DNA of 61,822 nt. It comes from JALYGJ01 sp036558545. GTDB lineage: Bacteria > Chloroflexota > Limnocylindria > Limnocylindrales > CSP1-4. Position 1 is the first letter of the stretch; each line of letters starts with the position of its first letter. The position numbers and the translations under genes are program-made. The notes below the pieces were generated by a model. That model searched no databases. It was given only the letters and a program-made list of their open reading frames with translations, and had not been told where the DNA came from. This document shows positions 16,561 to 25,487 of this stretch, piece after piece. Location: assembly GCA_036558545.1 (NCBI GenBank), contig DATBFJ010000022.1:1-61822 (forward strand). Reading direction: 5' to 3'.

Positions 16561-18045
16561 TCAGTAGTTGTATTCGTCCTCCGGCGGGGCCTTGAAGCGG
16601 CCGCGCGAGATCCACTGGAAGAAGCGGAACGACTCACGTCGGTGCGAGAACATCCAGCCGAGGACGATCAGGAAGACGAGGCCGCCACCGCCGGCGCCGC
16701 CGGCGACGATGTAGCCAAGCTGCTGGCCAATCTCGCCCTTGATCGAAAGCGCGGGCACTGTCACACCGAACGCGCCGAGCCGGAAGAACGGGGGAGCGGG
16801 GGCGAGATTGGCCCGAAGGATCGTGTTCAAGTCACCGCCGTTGGCATCAGTGCCACCGATCAGGAACGCGGCTGCGCCACTGACCGCGACCGCTGACTGC
16901 GACTGAGCCTGCGGCAGGTTCGTCGCGTCGAGCATCGTCCAACCGCTGATGACGCCGTTCGACGCGTTGGGCACGGTCCAGAAGTTGGTCGCCACGGCCT
17001 TGCCGTCAGCGTCCGTGCCGCCGATGACGTACACGGCACCACCGTTGACCATCCCGGTCGCGTGCTGGCGCGCCTCCGGCAGCGCGGCTGCGGACGACTG
17101 GTTGACGGAAACACCCCAGCCGAACGGCCGCCCGTCAGTGCCTACCGCAGGGTTGCCCTTGCTGTCGAGCCCGAGATAGAAGACTGAGTTGGTCACGCCG
17201 CTGGGGCCCTGGCCGCCCATGATGAAGACGGAAATACCGGAGGCCACGGCCGCGGCACCCGCGCGCGCCTCCGGGAGTGGTAGTTCCGTCAGCTCCGTCC
17301 ACGGACCAAGCTTGGTCTGGCCTGTCGGCAGAACTGAGATGTACGTCGTTGCCACGATCTGATCGCCGGTGGTTCGGCCGCCAAACACGTACAGGCTCCC
17401 GGCAGTCGCGACACCCGAAGCGTCCGTCAATGGCACGGGCAGGTTGATGCCAGCATCTTCCCAGCCGGTCAGGGTGCCCTGGTCGACAGTGCCCTTGAAC
17501 ACGGTCGCGGTCGGCGCACCGGAGGCGTCGCTGCCACCAACGACGTAAGGGACGCCGCTCAGCGTCAGAACGACTGCCCCGGCACGGGCATCCGGCAGTG
17601 CCGGGCCCTGCGTCCACGGAGCGAGGTTGCCGTCCTGGACGGTAGTTGACAGGACATTGGCCGTGGCCTGACCGCCGCTCGATCCACCAATGACATAGAG
17701 ATTGGAGCCGGACGAGAACGTGCCCGCGGCGGTCGTGCCGGTCGGCAGTGACAGCTCTGTTGGGTTCGATTGCCAGGGAATGACGGCACCCGCCGGCGCC
17801 GGACAGGGCAAAGTCTCATTCGTTGACGGACACATGTTGACGGGCGAGATCACGTTGAAGCCCAGATCGACTGTTGGCGAGACGGTGAAGTAATAGGCAC
17901 GGTCAGGGACATAGCCAAGGACGAAGATGATGAAGACGAACCAGAAGGTCGCCTTGAGCGTCGCCCAAGCCCAGCCATCCGCGTCGAGCAGGCCGAAGAC
18001 CGCGCGCTTTTTGACTGCGCCGGGTGGGAGCGCGTACTCGGCCAC
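16561..18045 (-). CDS. Kelch-repeat membrane protein of the cytochrome bc operon
   Basis: 494-residue protein, last gene of the respiratory operon; its start overlaps the stop of the cytochrome c-cupredoxin gene. A transmembrane helix lies at about 29-46 (LKATFWFVFIIFVLGYV). A long extracytoplasmic beta-propeller of Kelch-type repeats follows, with repeated phrases such as LYVIGGSSGG, PYVVGGSDASG, LYVFGGRTTG, VFIMGGQGPSG, VYVIGGTDADG and AFLIGGTDANG. A second helix at about 448-468 (VAGGAGGGGLVFLIVLGWMF) precedes a short basic cytoplasmic tail. No cofactor motif is visible. Position suggests a structural or docking subunit of the bc complex, but this is inference; it may be unrelated to electron transfer. 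Confidence 0.8.
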   Translation of the reverse strand: MAEYALPPGAVKKRAVFGLLDADGWAWATLKATFWFVFIIFVLGYVPDRAYYFTVSPTVDLGFNVISPVNMCPSTNETLPCPAPAGAVIPWQSNPTELSLPTGTTAAGTFSSGSNLYVIGGSSGGQATANVLSTTVQDGNLAPWTQGPALPDARAGAVVLTLSGVPYVVGGSDASGAPTATVFKGTVDQGTLTGWEDAGINLPVPLTDASGVATAGSLYVFGGRTTGDQIVATTYISVLPTGQTKLGPWTELTELPLPEARAGAAAVASGISVFIMGGQGPSGVTNSVFYLGLDSKGNPAVGTDGRPFGWGVSVNQSSAAALPEARQHATGMVNGGAVYVIGGTDADGKAVATNFWTVPNASNGVISGWTMLDATNLPQAQSQSAVAVSGAAAFLIGGTDANGGDLNTILRANLAPAPPFFRLGAFGVTVPALSIKGEIGQQLGYIVAGGAGGGGLVFLIVLGWMFSHRRESFRFFQWISRGRFKAPPEDEYNY

Positions 18046-19364
18046 TACGGAGCCGCCGATGGTGCGGGCGACGGCGCCGCTGGCGCCGACTGTGCAGGAA
18101 GTTCAGAACCGGGAGCCGCAGGCGACCCATTGAGTTGCGGAGATGCGGGCACCGACGCAGCCGGCGAGCCCGAAGCCCCGCTGGCAGCCTGCGCGATCAG
18201 ATCAACGTGCATGCCCGCCTGGTAATGACCCGGTACCGTGCACGCGAACTGTGCATTGTCGGGCACGATTGCTGGGACGGTGTACGTGTAGGTCATCGTG
18301 CCGTTTGCAAATTGCGGAATGCCCGGCAGGTCGTTCGGCTCGCTCGCCGCGCCAAGGTCGGTCGCGGTGCCGATATGGAAGCTGTGAGCCACCGCGCTAT
18401 TGACGTCGACCTTGAACTCGATCGTCTCACCCGGCACCACGGCCAGCGACGTGAGCTGGTTTCCGGTCGTCGGGTCAATCCATTTCAGCTGATCGGTCCC
18501 CTCGACATCGATCTCGCGCGGATGATCGACCGTGCCCGGACTGGAAACCGGTGCGGCAGACGGCAGGACAGAGCCTCCGCCGGTCGTGTCGCCGCGCCAG
18601 CAAGCTGGCACCGGAGTGGCATCCGGCGGCGGCGTGTAGTTTGGATCGCGCCAGCCGCTGACGTCCGTCGGCGGCGGTGCCGTGGCCCCGGCCACTCCTT
18701 CTGCGGCCGCCGGCGCGTAGGTGAACGTGACGTCCTTGCTGGCAGTGATCCAGTCGATGATCTGCTGGATCTGTCGATAGTTGAGCGGGCCGTTGGGCTG
18801 TGCCCAGACGGGCATGACGCTGTTCGGATCACCGCAGACGTAGCGACCGCCGACCGTGAGCACGTTGTTGAGATAGTTCGGGTTCAGGTGCCCAGGTCCG
18901 GGCGCCCCGGCAGCGGTAACGGTGTTGTAGAGCTTGCCCTGGTCATTGAGCACGGGGCCGATGCCGCCTTCGCCGTTGGAGCCGTGGCAGCGCGCGCAGT
19001 TGGCGAGGAACAGGGCATAACCCTGCGAGATGTCCGTGACCTGCTGCTGCTGTGCTTCGTCCGCGAGGCGCCCCTGGTTGCCGATCACCGGCAGGCCGAT
19101 GTCGTACAGCCAGTAGATCGGGATGAAGAGCACCAGGAAGAGCACGCCGAGGAAAGCAACCATCCGCGCGTTGCCGCTCTGCTTGACGATCTTGGCGGCA
19201 CGCTCTTCCGTCAGCCCGACGGTGTGAGCCTGCTCACCCGCCGAGAAGCGCTCGCCGACTGACGACTCCGGTCGGGCCGGAAGATCTGATTCGCGCGGCG
19301 TAACCGCCGACGTGGGCTCTTCCGGCCGCGGCGTCAGCTCGCGGCCGGTGCGCTCATCCGTCAT
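18045..19364 (-). CDS. Membrane-anchored cytochrome c-cupredoxin fusion protein
   Basis: 439 residues. A 67-residue polar cytoplasmic N-terminus is followed by a single transmembrane helix (about 68-88). Next is a class I cytochrome c domain with haem motif CARCH (123-127) and a probable axial Met in SVMPVWAQPNG. After a Pro-rich linker comes a cupredoxin domain with type 1 copper ligands: His in SAVAHSFHIG, then Cys, His and Met in FACTVPGHYQAGM. The C-terminal 50 residues are a Pro/Ala/Ser tail. It should accept electrons from the bc complex and pass them to a terminal oxidase not encoded in this window. It overlaps the Rieske gene by 4 nt and the Kelch gene by 1 nt. Confidence 0.92.
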   Translation of the reverse strand: MTDERTGRELTPRPEEPTSAVTPRESDLPARPESSVGERFSAGEQAHTVGLTEERAAKIVKQSGNARMVAFLGVLFLVLFIPIYWLYDIGLPVIGNQGRLADEAQQQQVTDISQGYALFLANCARCHGSNGEGGIGPVLNDQGKLYNTVTAAGAPGPGHLNPNYLNNVLTVGGRYVCGDPNSVMPVWAQPNGPLNYRQIQQIIDWITASKDVTFTYAPAAAEGVAGATAPPPTDVSGWRDPNYTPPPDATPVPACWRGDTTGGGSVLPSAAPVSSPGTVDHPREIDVEGTDQLKWIDPTTGNQLTSLAVVPGETIEFKVDVNSAVAHSFHIGTATDLGAASEPNDLPGIPQFANGTMTYTYTVPAIVPDNAQFACTVPGHYQAGMHVDLIAQAASGASGSPAASVPASPQLNGSPAAPGSELPAQSAPAAPSPAPSAAP

Positions 19365-20029
19365 ATACAGCCTTGCGGCGAGCGAGGCGGGATCAGACCG
19401 GGCTGGCCGAGCGCGACGGGCAGCGGCCCGAGTGTGATCTTGGAGGTGTCAACGGTGAGCACGCCACCTTCGACGGTGTGTGCGAAACGGTCCAGCGAAC
19501 GAGGCGCGGGCCCGAGCTGCTGGATCTTGGTGCCCAGTCGGTCGTAGCGCGAGCCATGGCACGGGCACTCGAACCAGTAGTTGGTGGTGCAGAAGTTTGG
19601 CTTGCAGCCAAGGTGGGGGCAGCGTTGATAGAGGGTTCGCAGGTTCGTGTTCTGGCCGCTGCCGTCGGTGCTCGTCCCGTCGTTGAAACCGCGCTCGAAG
19701 TCGATCAGCTGAACATAGGTACGAGCCTGCGAGAAGTATGCCGGCGCACCGTCGGACAGGGTCGCGCCCTGCACGGCCGGGTTGCCCGCCACTGTCGCCT
19801 CATTGCCGAGCTCGATCTTGCCGCCGAAGCCTGCGGAGAGGTTCGGCCACAGGAAGCCGAGGATGCCGCCGGTGACCTCGAGCAGCCACAGCGCCACACC
19901 GGCACCGATCGAACGGCGGATCAGCGTGCGTCGGGACATGCCAGCCGGGCGACCCTTGCGCATTTCGCGCAGCACGTCGCGCGTCAGCGTTTGCGGTTCC
20001 TGCCAGCGTGCGAGCTTCCAGTTACCCAT
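19361..20029 (-). CDS. Rieske [2Fe-2S] subunit of the cytochrome bc complex
   Basis: 222 residues. A Tat-like twin-Arg motif (SRRTLIRRS, 32-40) precedes the single membrane helix (about 41-62). The Rieske domain has the cluster ligands in RCPHLGCKPNF and FECPCHGSRYD, with the extra Cys pair that forms the stabilising disulphide, and the later LGPAPRSLDRF stretch. It transfers electrons from menaquinol, bound at cytochrome b, to the cytochrome c domain encoded next. The gene lies 24 nt after subunit IV and overlaps the downstream cytochrome c gene by 4 nt. Confidence 0.95.
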   Translation of the reverse strand: MGNWKLARWQEPQTLTRDVLREMRKGRPAGMSRRTLIRRSIGAGVALWLLEVTGGILGFLWPNLSAGFGGKIELGNEATVAGNPAVQGATLSDGAPAYFSQARTYVQLIDFERGFNDGTSTDGSGQNTNLRTLYQRCPHLGCKPNFCTTNYWFECPCHGSRYDRLGTKIQQLGPAPRSLDRFAHTVEGGVLTVDTSKITLGPLPVALGQPGLIPPRSPQGCI

Positions 20030-20053
20030 CTGTCGAGTTAACGCTTTCGCTCA

Positions 20054-20698
20054 TTACAGCGCGAAGAAAAGGCCGTCCGTCCAGGGGACGATGTAGTTGT
20101 AGCCCGGGCCGCGGAAGAACGCGCCCAGGAATGTGATCACGAGGCCGGCCGCCGCGAACATCGTGAACAGCGCGATGCCCAGCTTGCGGTCACTTGGCCG
20201 GGATGAGCCACCGTCGCCGCGCGGGCCGCGGTCGATGTACGGAATGACCATCGCCCCGACGATGATGTAGGCAATCGACAGAACGCCTGCCACGACCGGG
20301 TGGAAGTAGGCGAGCAGCTCCTGGATGCCGACGAGATACCAGGGCGCCTTGGCAACGACAGGTGTCGTGTTCGGATTGGCCAGCTCTTCGAGAGGCGCAT
20401 TGACGAACACGCCCATCAGCAGCAGGAAGACGCTGAATACCGCGGCTGCAAAGAACTCGATCGTGAGCAGGTGCGGCCAGGTCATGACCGTGTCGTCCGG
20501 CTCCTTCTGGACTCGGACGACGGCGTCCTGCTTGACAAGCGCCAGCAGACGGTACGGCTTGGCCGCCATGGGCACACGCTGCTTGTCTATCTCGGTCGTG
20601 CGGCGCTCCGGCGGCGCGGCGGGCAGCGCGGTGCGCTTGGGCGCTTCAGGCTCGGCGGGAGCAGTCGGGGCTGGGAGGCGCGACTTGTCTTCTGTCAT
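20054..20698 (-). CDS. Cytochrome b subunit IV-like (C-terminal half) of bc complex
   Basis: 214 residues. A polar N-terminal extension of about 75 residues precedes three hydrophobic helices. The quinol-oxidation (Qo) motif usually written PEWY appears as KAPWYLVGIQEL, so the Glu is replaced; KAPWY-type sequences are typical of menaquinol-oxidising bc complexes. After it come YFHPVVAGVLSIAYIIVG and a C-terminal helix. Together with the 242-residue b6-like protein it makes a split cytochrome b as in b6f-type complexes. It lies 9 nt after the b6-like gene. Confidence 0.92.
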   Translation of the reverse strand: MTEDKSRLPAPTAPAEPEAPKRTALPAAPPERRTTEIDKQRVPMAAKPYRLLALVKQDAVVRVQKEPDDTVMTWPHLLTIEFFAAAVFSVFLLLMGVFVNAPLEELANPNTTPVVAKAPWYLVGIQELLAYFHPVVAGVLSIAYIIVGAMVIPYIDRGPRGDGGSSRPSDRKLGIALFTMFAAAGLVITFLGAFFRGPGYNYIVPWTDGLFFAL

Positions 20699-20707
20699 CT
20701 CTCCTGC

Positions 20708-21436
20708 CTAAAGCGGGCCACTGATTCCGCCGTCCTTGCGGATTCTCCAAAAGTGAACTGCCAGGAAGATCGCCGCGGTCAACGGTAAGAGAATCACGTG
20801 CAGCACGTAGAAACGCAGCAGCGTGTTCTGGCTGACTTCGATGCCACCGAAGATGAGCAGCTGGGACGGCCGCGAGAAGAGCGGGACGTACGAAGCGATG
20901 TTGTTACCGATCGTGACCGCCCAGAAGGCGATCTGGTCCCACGGCAGCAGGTAGCCGGTGAACGACAGGGCGACTGTGAAGAACAGCAGCAGCACGCCGA
21001 CGACCCAGTTGAACTCGCGCGGTGGCTTGTACGCCCCGTGATAGAAGACCCGCATCATGTGCAGGAAGACGAAGAACACCATCAGGTGGGCGGCCCATCT
21101 GTGGATGTTGCGCGTCAGCAAGCCGAATGGCACGGCCGCCTGGATGTTCAGGATGTCGTTGTACGCAGACGTCGATGACGGCACGTAGAAGAACATCAGG
21201 AACACGCCGGTAACGGTCAGGACCAGGAAGAAGAAGAAGGACAGCCCGCCGAGGCAGAACGTGTAGGCGAACTTGACCGCGTGTTGCCGGACGCGCACCG
21301 GGTGGATGTGCAGGAAGACGTTGTTCATGACCGCGTAGGCGCGCGATCGCTCGTCCGTTGGGTAGGGCTGACGGAAGAGCGACCGGAATACGGCGCTCCG
21401 CCTGACGGCCACGTCTACACGCTCGAGAAAGCTCAA
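20708..21436 (-). CDS. Cytochrome b6-like subunit (N-terminal half of cytochrome b)
   Basis: 242-residue integral membrane protein with four main helices binding two b haems. The paired His ligands are in RNIHRWAAHLMVFFVFLHMM and in RFYVLHVILLPLTAAIFLAV, 13-14 residues apart as expected. The conserved PPREFNWVVGVLLLF and SFTGYLLPWDQIAFWA segments identify cytochrome b. The N-terminal 60 residues are an extension with an amphipathic helix. It overlaps the GltD-like flavoprotein gene by 4 nt, so the two are translationally coupled. Confidence 0.95.
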   Translation of the reverse strand: MSFLERVDVAVRRSAVFRSLFRQPYPTDERSRAYAVMNNVFLHIHPVRVRQHAVKFAYTFCLGGLSFFFFLVLTVTGVFLMFFYVPSSTSAYNDILNIQAAVPFGLLTRNIHRWAAHLMVFFVFLHMMRVFYHGAYKPPREFNWVVGVLLLFFTVALSFTGYLLPWDQIAFWAVTIGNNIASYVPLFSRPSQLLIFGGIEVSQNTLLRFYVLHVILLPLTAAIFLAVHFWRIRKDGGISGPL

Positions 21437-23289
21437 CGAACGTATCCTCCCGCGTCGGCCCGGTTACCAACGCCAGCGAGGCCCAACTGGGTGTCCCGGT
21501 AGCTCTCCTTGTAGAGCCGGCCGTCGCTGCTGATCTCCTGGAGCTCGAACCGCTCCATGGTAATGGCGTCGTAGGGGCACCGTTTGACGCACAGCGCGCA
21601 GCGGATGCAGCGCTCCTCGTCGAGCACCATGGCGGCCCCATCTGACCAGCCGTAGGCGTCCACGAGCTCCGGCAGCGGGCCCTCAGACTTCATCTGGTTG
21701 ATGTCGATCATGTGGATGACGCCCTCTGGACAGACGTCCGCACATGCGCCGCACAGCACGCACCTGAAGCCGTCGAACCAGATGTTGTAGTTGCACATCA
21801 GGCAGCGCGTGCCCTCTGTGATTGCCTGCTGGGCGCTGTAGCCGCGCTCGACCGGCGTCGTGAAGTTGACCTTGGGATCCGTCGTGGACGGGAAGCGCGC
21901 CGCGACCGGTGCCATTGGCACGTGGACGCGCGGCAGGACGTCGTAGAACTCGGGCATGTCGTGGCGCCACGAGCTGACGATCCGAACGTTGGCGTCGACA
22001 TCGACCTCGCGCCGGCCACTCAGGTATCGATCAACGGCGTAGGCGCACTTCTTGCCATGGCCGGCGGCCTCAATCAGCGTCGTGGGCCCGGTCACGAAGT
22101 CGCCGCAGGCGAAAACGCCACGGACGTTGGTCGCGTAAGTGCCCGGGTCGACACGGACGCGGCCGCGGTTGATCTCGAAGTTCGACTCGACCGGCAGGAA
22201 CGTGTTGTCCGCCGCCTGGCTGACGGCCGGGATGACCGTGTCCGCCGGGATCTCGAACTCGCTGCCCTCGATGGGAACAGGGGCGCGTCGGCCGGTCGCG
22301 TCGGGCTCGCCCAGCCGGTTGCGGACGAACTTGACGGCCCGCACCTTGCCCTCGTCGTCGCCCAGAACCTCGACCGGGCTGACCAGGAACTCCATGCGCA
22401 CGCCTTCGCGCTCCGTCTCTCCGAGCTCCTCCTCGTCGACCACCAGCTCGGACCGGGTGCGTCGGTAGGCGATCGTGACGTTCTCCGCGCCGTAGCGCAG
22501 CGAGGTCCGCGAGCAGTCCATCGCGGTGTAACCGCCCCCGATGATCACGACATTGTTGCCAACCTCGAGCGGCTCGCCGAGGTTGGCCTTCTTCATGTAG
22601 TCGACGCCGTACTGGATCCCATCGAGATCGCCGCCGGGGACGTCGAGCGGAACAGCGTTCATTGCCCCTGCGCATATCGCGACCGAGTCGTAGTCAGCCA
22701 TGAGCTGCTCGAAGGTGATGTCGCGGCCGATACGAACGCCATAGCGGAAACGGACGCCCAACCGCTCCACGAGCTTGAGGTCCATCTCGATCGCTTCGCG
22801 AGGCAGCCGGAAGGCGGGCACTCCGATGAGCATCGTGCCGCCGCCGTAGGGGAGCTCGTCGAACACCGTGACCTGGTGACCCGCCACGGCCAGCTCGCGC
22901 GCCACGGAGATGCCGGCCGGACCTGCGCCCACGACGGCGACCCTGGTGTCGCGCGGCGTGATCTGCGGCATGTCGTCCGGGATGCCTGACGCCTGGTGCC
23001 ACTCGGTCAGGAAGCGCTTCATGGCGCGGATCGACAGCGGCCGATCGATATCGCCGCGGCGGCATGCCCGCTCGCACGGTGCGGAACAGACGTAGGCACA
23101 CATCGCCGCGACGGGGTTGGGCTCGCGGGCGAGGATGTAGCCCTCCTCGAAGCGGCCCTCAGCGGCGAGGTTCAGATAGCCGCGGCAGTTCGTGCCAACG
23201 GGGCAAGCTTCCTGGCACTCGATGTTGCACTGTAGCCAGGAGGCGTCGACAGGCTGAACCAGAAATTCCTGGTTGGGATCGATGGCCAA
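21433..23289 (-). CDS. GltD-like FAD/NAD(P)-binding Fe-S oxidoreductase heading the bc operon
   Basis: 618 residues, cytoplasmic. N-terminal Cys clusters (CNIECQEACPVGTNCRG and CAYVCSAPCERACRRG) resemble the dihydropyrimidine-dehydrogenase/GltD helical Fe-S domain. An FAD Rossmann motif follows (VAVVGAGPAGISVARELA), then an NAD(P) motif (VVIIGGGYTAMDCSRTS), then GVFACGDFVTGPTTLIEA. The C-terminus adds a two-cluster ferredoxin (CVLCGACADVCPEGV, CIRCALCVKRCPYDA). No GltB partner is nearby. As first gene of the cytochrome b operon, with a 4-nt overlap to b6, it is a candidate to feed electrons from NAD(P)H to the quinone pool or bc complex; this is inference. The TTG start at 23289 has AGAGG about 10 nt upstream. 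Confidence 0.88.
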   Translation of the reverse strand: MAIDPNQEFLVQPVDASWLQCNIECQEACPVGTNCRGYLNLAAEGRFEEGYILAREPNPVAAMCAYVCSAPCERACRRGDIDRPLSIRAMKRFLTEWHQASGIPDDMPQITPRDTRVAVVGAGPAGISVARELAVAGHQVTVFDELPYGGGTMLIGVPAFRLPREAIEMDLKLVERLGVRFRYGVRIGRDITFEQLMADYDSVAICAGAMNAVPLDVPGGDLDGIQYGVDYMKKANLGEPLEVGNNVVIIGGGYTAMDCSRTSLRYGAENVTIAYRRTRSELVVDEEELGETEREGVRMEFLVSPVEVLGDDEGKVRAVKFVRNRLGEPDATGRRAPVPIEGSEFEIPADTVIPAVSQAADNTFLPVESNFEINRGRVRVDPGTYATNVRGVFACGDFVTGPTTLIEAAGHGKKCAYAVDRYLSGRREVDVDANVRIVSSWRHDMPEFYDVLPRVHVPMAPVAARFPSTTDPKVNFTTPVERGYSAQQAITEGTRCLMCNYNIWFDGFRCVLCGACADVCPEGVIHMIDINQMKSEGPLPELVDAYGWSDGAAMVLDEERCIRCALCVKRCPYDAITMERFELQEISSDGRLYKESYRDTQLGLAGVGNRADAGGYVR

Positions 23290-23449
23290 GAAAATCAGAC
23301 CTCTATGGGCACTTTGTGCTCGATTGCCACCGCGCCGATCGTAGCATCGGTGCCCGACTCTGACACGCGGCGATTAGCGCAACTGCGCGGGTACTCCTAA
23401 CCCGATCGTTCCGTAGACGAAGCCACTGCACGCGGACACACTGCCACCG

Positions 23450-24607
23450 ATGCCTGAACCGAGCTCTGCTGCCGTGCTGCCGCTCTCCGGTCCCTGCGCG
23501 GGTGCCCGGAAGGACGTGGATTCGCGCTGCGCCGAAGCTGCAAGGCTCGCGCAGGCGGCGGCAGCCCACCAGGAGCGCCTGCGCGAGCTGCGCCGCGAGC
23601 TTATGGAGGTCGAGGCCAAGCGCGACGTGGACGTGCGGGTGCTCGACCGCCGCCAGCTGTCGGCCACCAAGGACGCGGCGCGCAAGGCGTACCGCTCGCA
23701 CATTGTTCGATCACGGTCCGAGCCTGCCGTTCGTGAGACAACGCGGCGCTGGTTGCGCGAGATCGACCAGCTAAATCGTCAGTTCGCGATGGCCGAATCC
23801 CGCGCTGATGACCTGCTGCGCAAGGAGGGCGAGCTTGAGCAGGCATTGGCGGGTGCCGAACTGACGGCCAATGCCGCCCGCATCGCGGCCGAGGCAGCGC
23901 AGGAGTCCTGCCTGGCCGCACGCCAAACCCTGGCCCAATGCGAGGAGAACGCGGTAAGAGGAGCGGCAGCACGGACCCCTGCCACAGGCGCCTCGAACGG
24001 CAGAGCCGCAGGTCATGCAGCACCGGTTCGGCTGACTTCGCCAACACCCGGACATCGCGGGGTGCGGCCCATCTCATTGGTGCTGCAGGGCGATCGCGGG
24101 ACTCTGACATCGATCTCACGACGCCTGGCCGACGAGACCGGCTTCGAGCCGGGTCGCCTGCAGTTGCTCCTGCTCGAGTTACGGGAGCAGATCGCGGCGC
24201 GCGCTCTTGACGACGAGGAGCTGAGTTTCCCACCGGAACACCCGTTCTGGAGCCAGTTCACCTCCGCTGACGCCCGACTCATCGCGGTCAACCTCGCGGC
24301 GATGGGTTACAACTTCGACGGAAGGTCAGGATGGCAGGACGGCGTGGTGCCGCGAGTTCGGGAACTCTCGGTTGCAGTCTCCAACGTAGGTCTGGACCCA
24401 CGCGGCCACATGCGGCCGGTGTCCCAGCCGTCGATCGAGACACTCTGGAAGGGCACGACCGTGCGCGTCGAGGACTACCTGGCTGCCCACGCTCCGGATC
24501 TCGATCTGCAGGAAATGATCACCTGCCTCGGACCTAATTCAAGCCGCCTGTCCGATCTGTGGGACATGTGGGGCAGGCTCAGGCCGTTGCTCTTGACTCC
24601 CGCCTGA
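23450..24607 (+). CDS. Coiled-coil protein of unknown function
   Basis: 385 residues, no recognised family. Residues about 20-175 are rich in Ala, Glu, Arg and Gln with heptad spacing (HQERLRELRRELMEVEAKRD, LLRKEGELEQALAGAELTA), predicting a long coiled coil. A Thr/Ala/Gly/Pro linker (about 176-205) leads to a globular C-terminal domain of about 175 residues. This contains GRLQLLLLELREQIAARALD, HPFWSQFTSADARLIAVNLA, MGYNFDGRSGWQDGVVPRVR and a Trp-rich end LSDLWDMWGRLRPLL. No signal peptide or membrane helix. It is divergent from the respiratory operon and convergent with the PIG-L gene. Codon use and base composition are like its neighbours. Confidence 0.75.
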   Translation: MPEPSSAAVLPLSGPCAGARKDVDSRCAEAARLAQAAAAHQERLRELRRELMEVEAKRDVDVRVLDRRQLSATKDAARKAYRSHIVRSRSEPAVRETTRRWLREIDQLNRQFAMAESRADDLLRKEGELEQALAGAELTANAARIAAEAAQESCLAARQTLAQCEENAVRGAAARTPATGASNGRAAGHAAPVRLTSPTPGHRGVRPISLVLQGDRGTLTSISRRLADETGFEPGRLQLLLLELREQIAARALDDEELSFPPEHPFWSQFTSADARLIAVNLAAMGYNFDGRSGWQDGVVPRVRELSVAVSNVGLDPRGHMRPVSQPSIETLWKGTTVRVEDYLAAHAPDLDLQEMITCLGPNSSRLSDLWDMWGRLRPLLLTPA

Positions 24608-24620
24608 TCGGTCGGGCGAC

Positions 24621-25385
24621 CTAACCGTTCATCTTCAGCAGCCGAAAGCCTTCGGCTGCGTTCGTACCGATCTTCGCGCCATCTTCCTGCGACCAGCCAC
24701 GGAGCATCTCCTCGAGCTTCTCCGGCTGACGCAACTGGCTCGTGTGCTCACGAAGGGCCGCGATCTTGGTGTCTATCGTCGCGGACGTATCGACCCAGGT
24801 ATCGGCGCTGTCCGTGAAGAACATGTACACGATGTCGACGTTGTGCGGCTCCAGGCCCTCATCGATGACCAGGTGAGGAAACGCCATCGCGTTGCGCGAC
24901 GCTGGGTAAACGGCGTCGATGGCGGCCATCGCGGCGTTGCGATGGTCAACGTGCTGAACGAATCCGCCACGGGTGATCACCACGGTCGGGTCCATGCACA
25001 TGACCGCGTCCGGCTTGAACTGACGAACGATGCGCACCAGCTGCTCGCGCAGGGCCAGATCGTTCTCGAGGGCACCGTCTGGCCGATGCAGGAAGTCGAC
25101 GTCCTCGTAGCCGACTACCGCGGCAGCCGCGCGCTGCTCCTTTTCGCGCGTTAGAGCGAGCTCCAGCGGGTCCGTGGTCGCATCGTCAGCGCCGGCGTCC
25201 CCACTGGTACAGCAGACCATCCGCGCCACGGTTCCCGAACGGATCCACTTGGCCAGCGTGCCGGCCACGCCGAAGTCAGCATCGTCGGGGTGAGCGACGA
25301 TGACGAGAACCCTTTCAGGCCGCTCATCGTGGGCCGCGATGACTTCGTTTTCAGCTCCCTTTTCAACCATCTGGAATCCCGTCAT
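24621..25385 (-). CDS. PIG-L family (LmbE-like) deacetylase
   Basis: 254 residues, zinc-dependent N-deacetylase of the PIG-L/LmbE/MshB superfamily. The metal motif AHPDD sits near residue 31 (VLVIVAHPDDADFGVAGTLA). Other family features are MVCCTSGDAGADD, the ELALTREKEQRAAAAVVGYE helix, DFLHRPDGAL and the second His cluster VQHVDHRNA. Members remove acetyl groups from GlcNAc-inositol, mycothiol or bacillithiol precursors and lipid-linked sugars; the substrate here cannot be told. A TTTTAT box 9 nt before the ATG could be its -10 element. The final region EMLRGWSQEDGAKIGTNAAE is less conserved. Confidence 0.9.
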   Translation of the reverse strand: MTGFQMVEKGAENEVIAAHDERPERVLVIVAHPDDADFGVAGTLAKWIRSGTVARMVCCTSGDAGADDATTDPLELALTREKEQRAAAAVVGYEDVDFLHRPDGALENDLALREQLVRIVRQFKPDAVMCMDPTVVITRGGFVQHVDHRNAAMAAIDAVYPASRNAMAFPHLVIDEGLEPHNVDIVYMFFTDSADTWVDTSATIDTKIAALREHTSQLRQPEKLEEMLRGWSQEDGAKIGTNAAEGFRLLKMNG

Positions 25386-25487
25386 TCACGTTGCATAAAA
25401 CTCAATCTGAGCATGTTGCGCGGGCGTTACTACTGTGTATGCTTCGCCGCGAGGCATCGCTCGTCTCCCCCCACGGGCGATGTCTCG

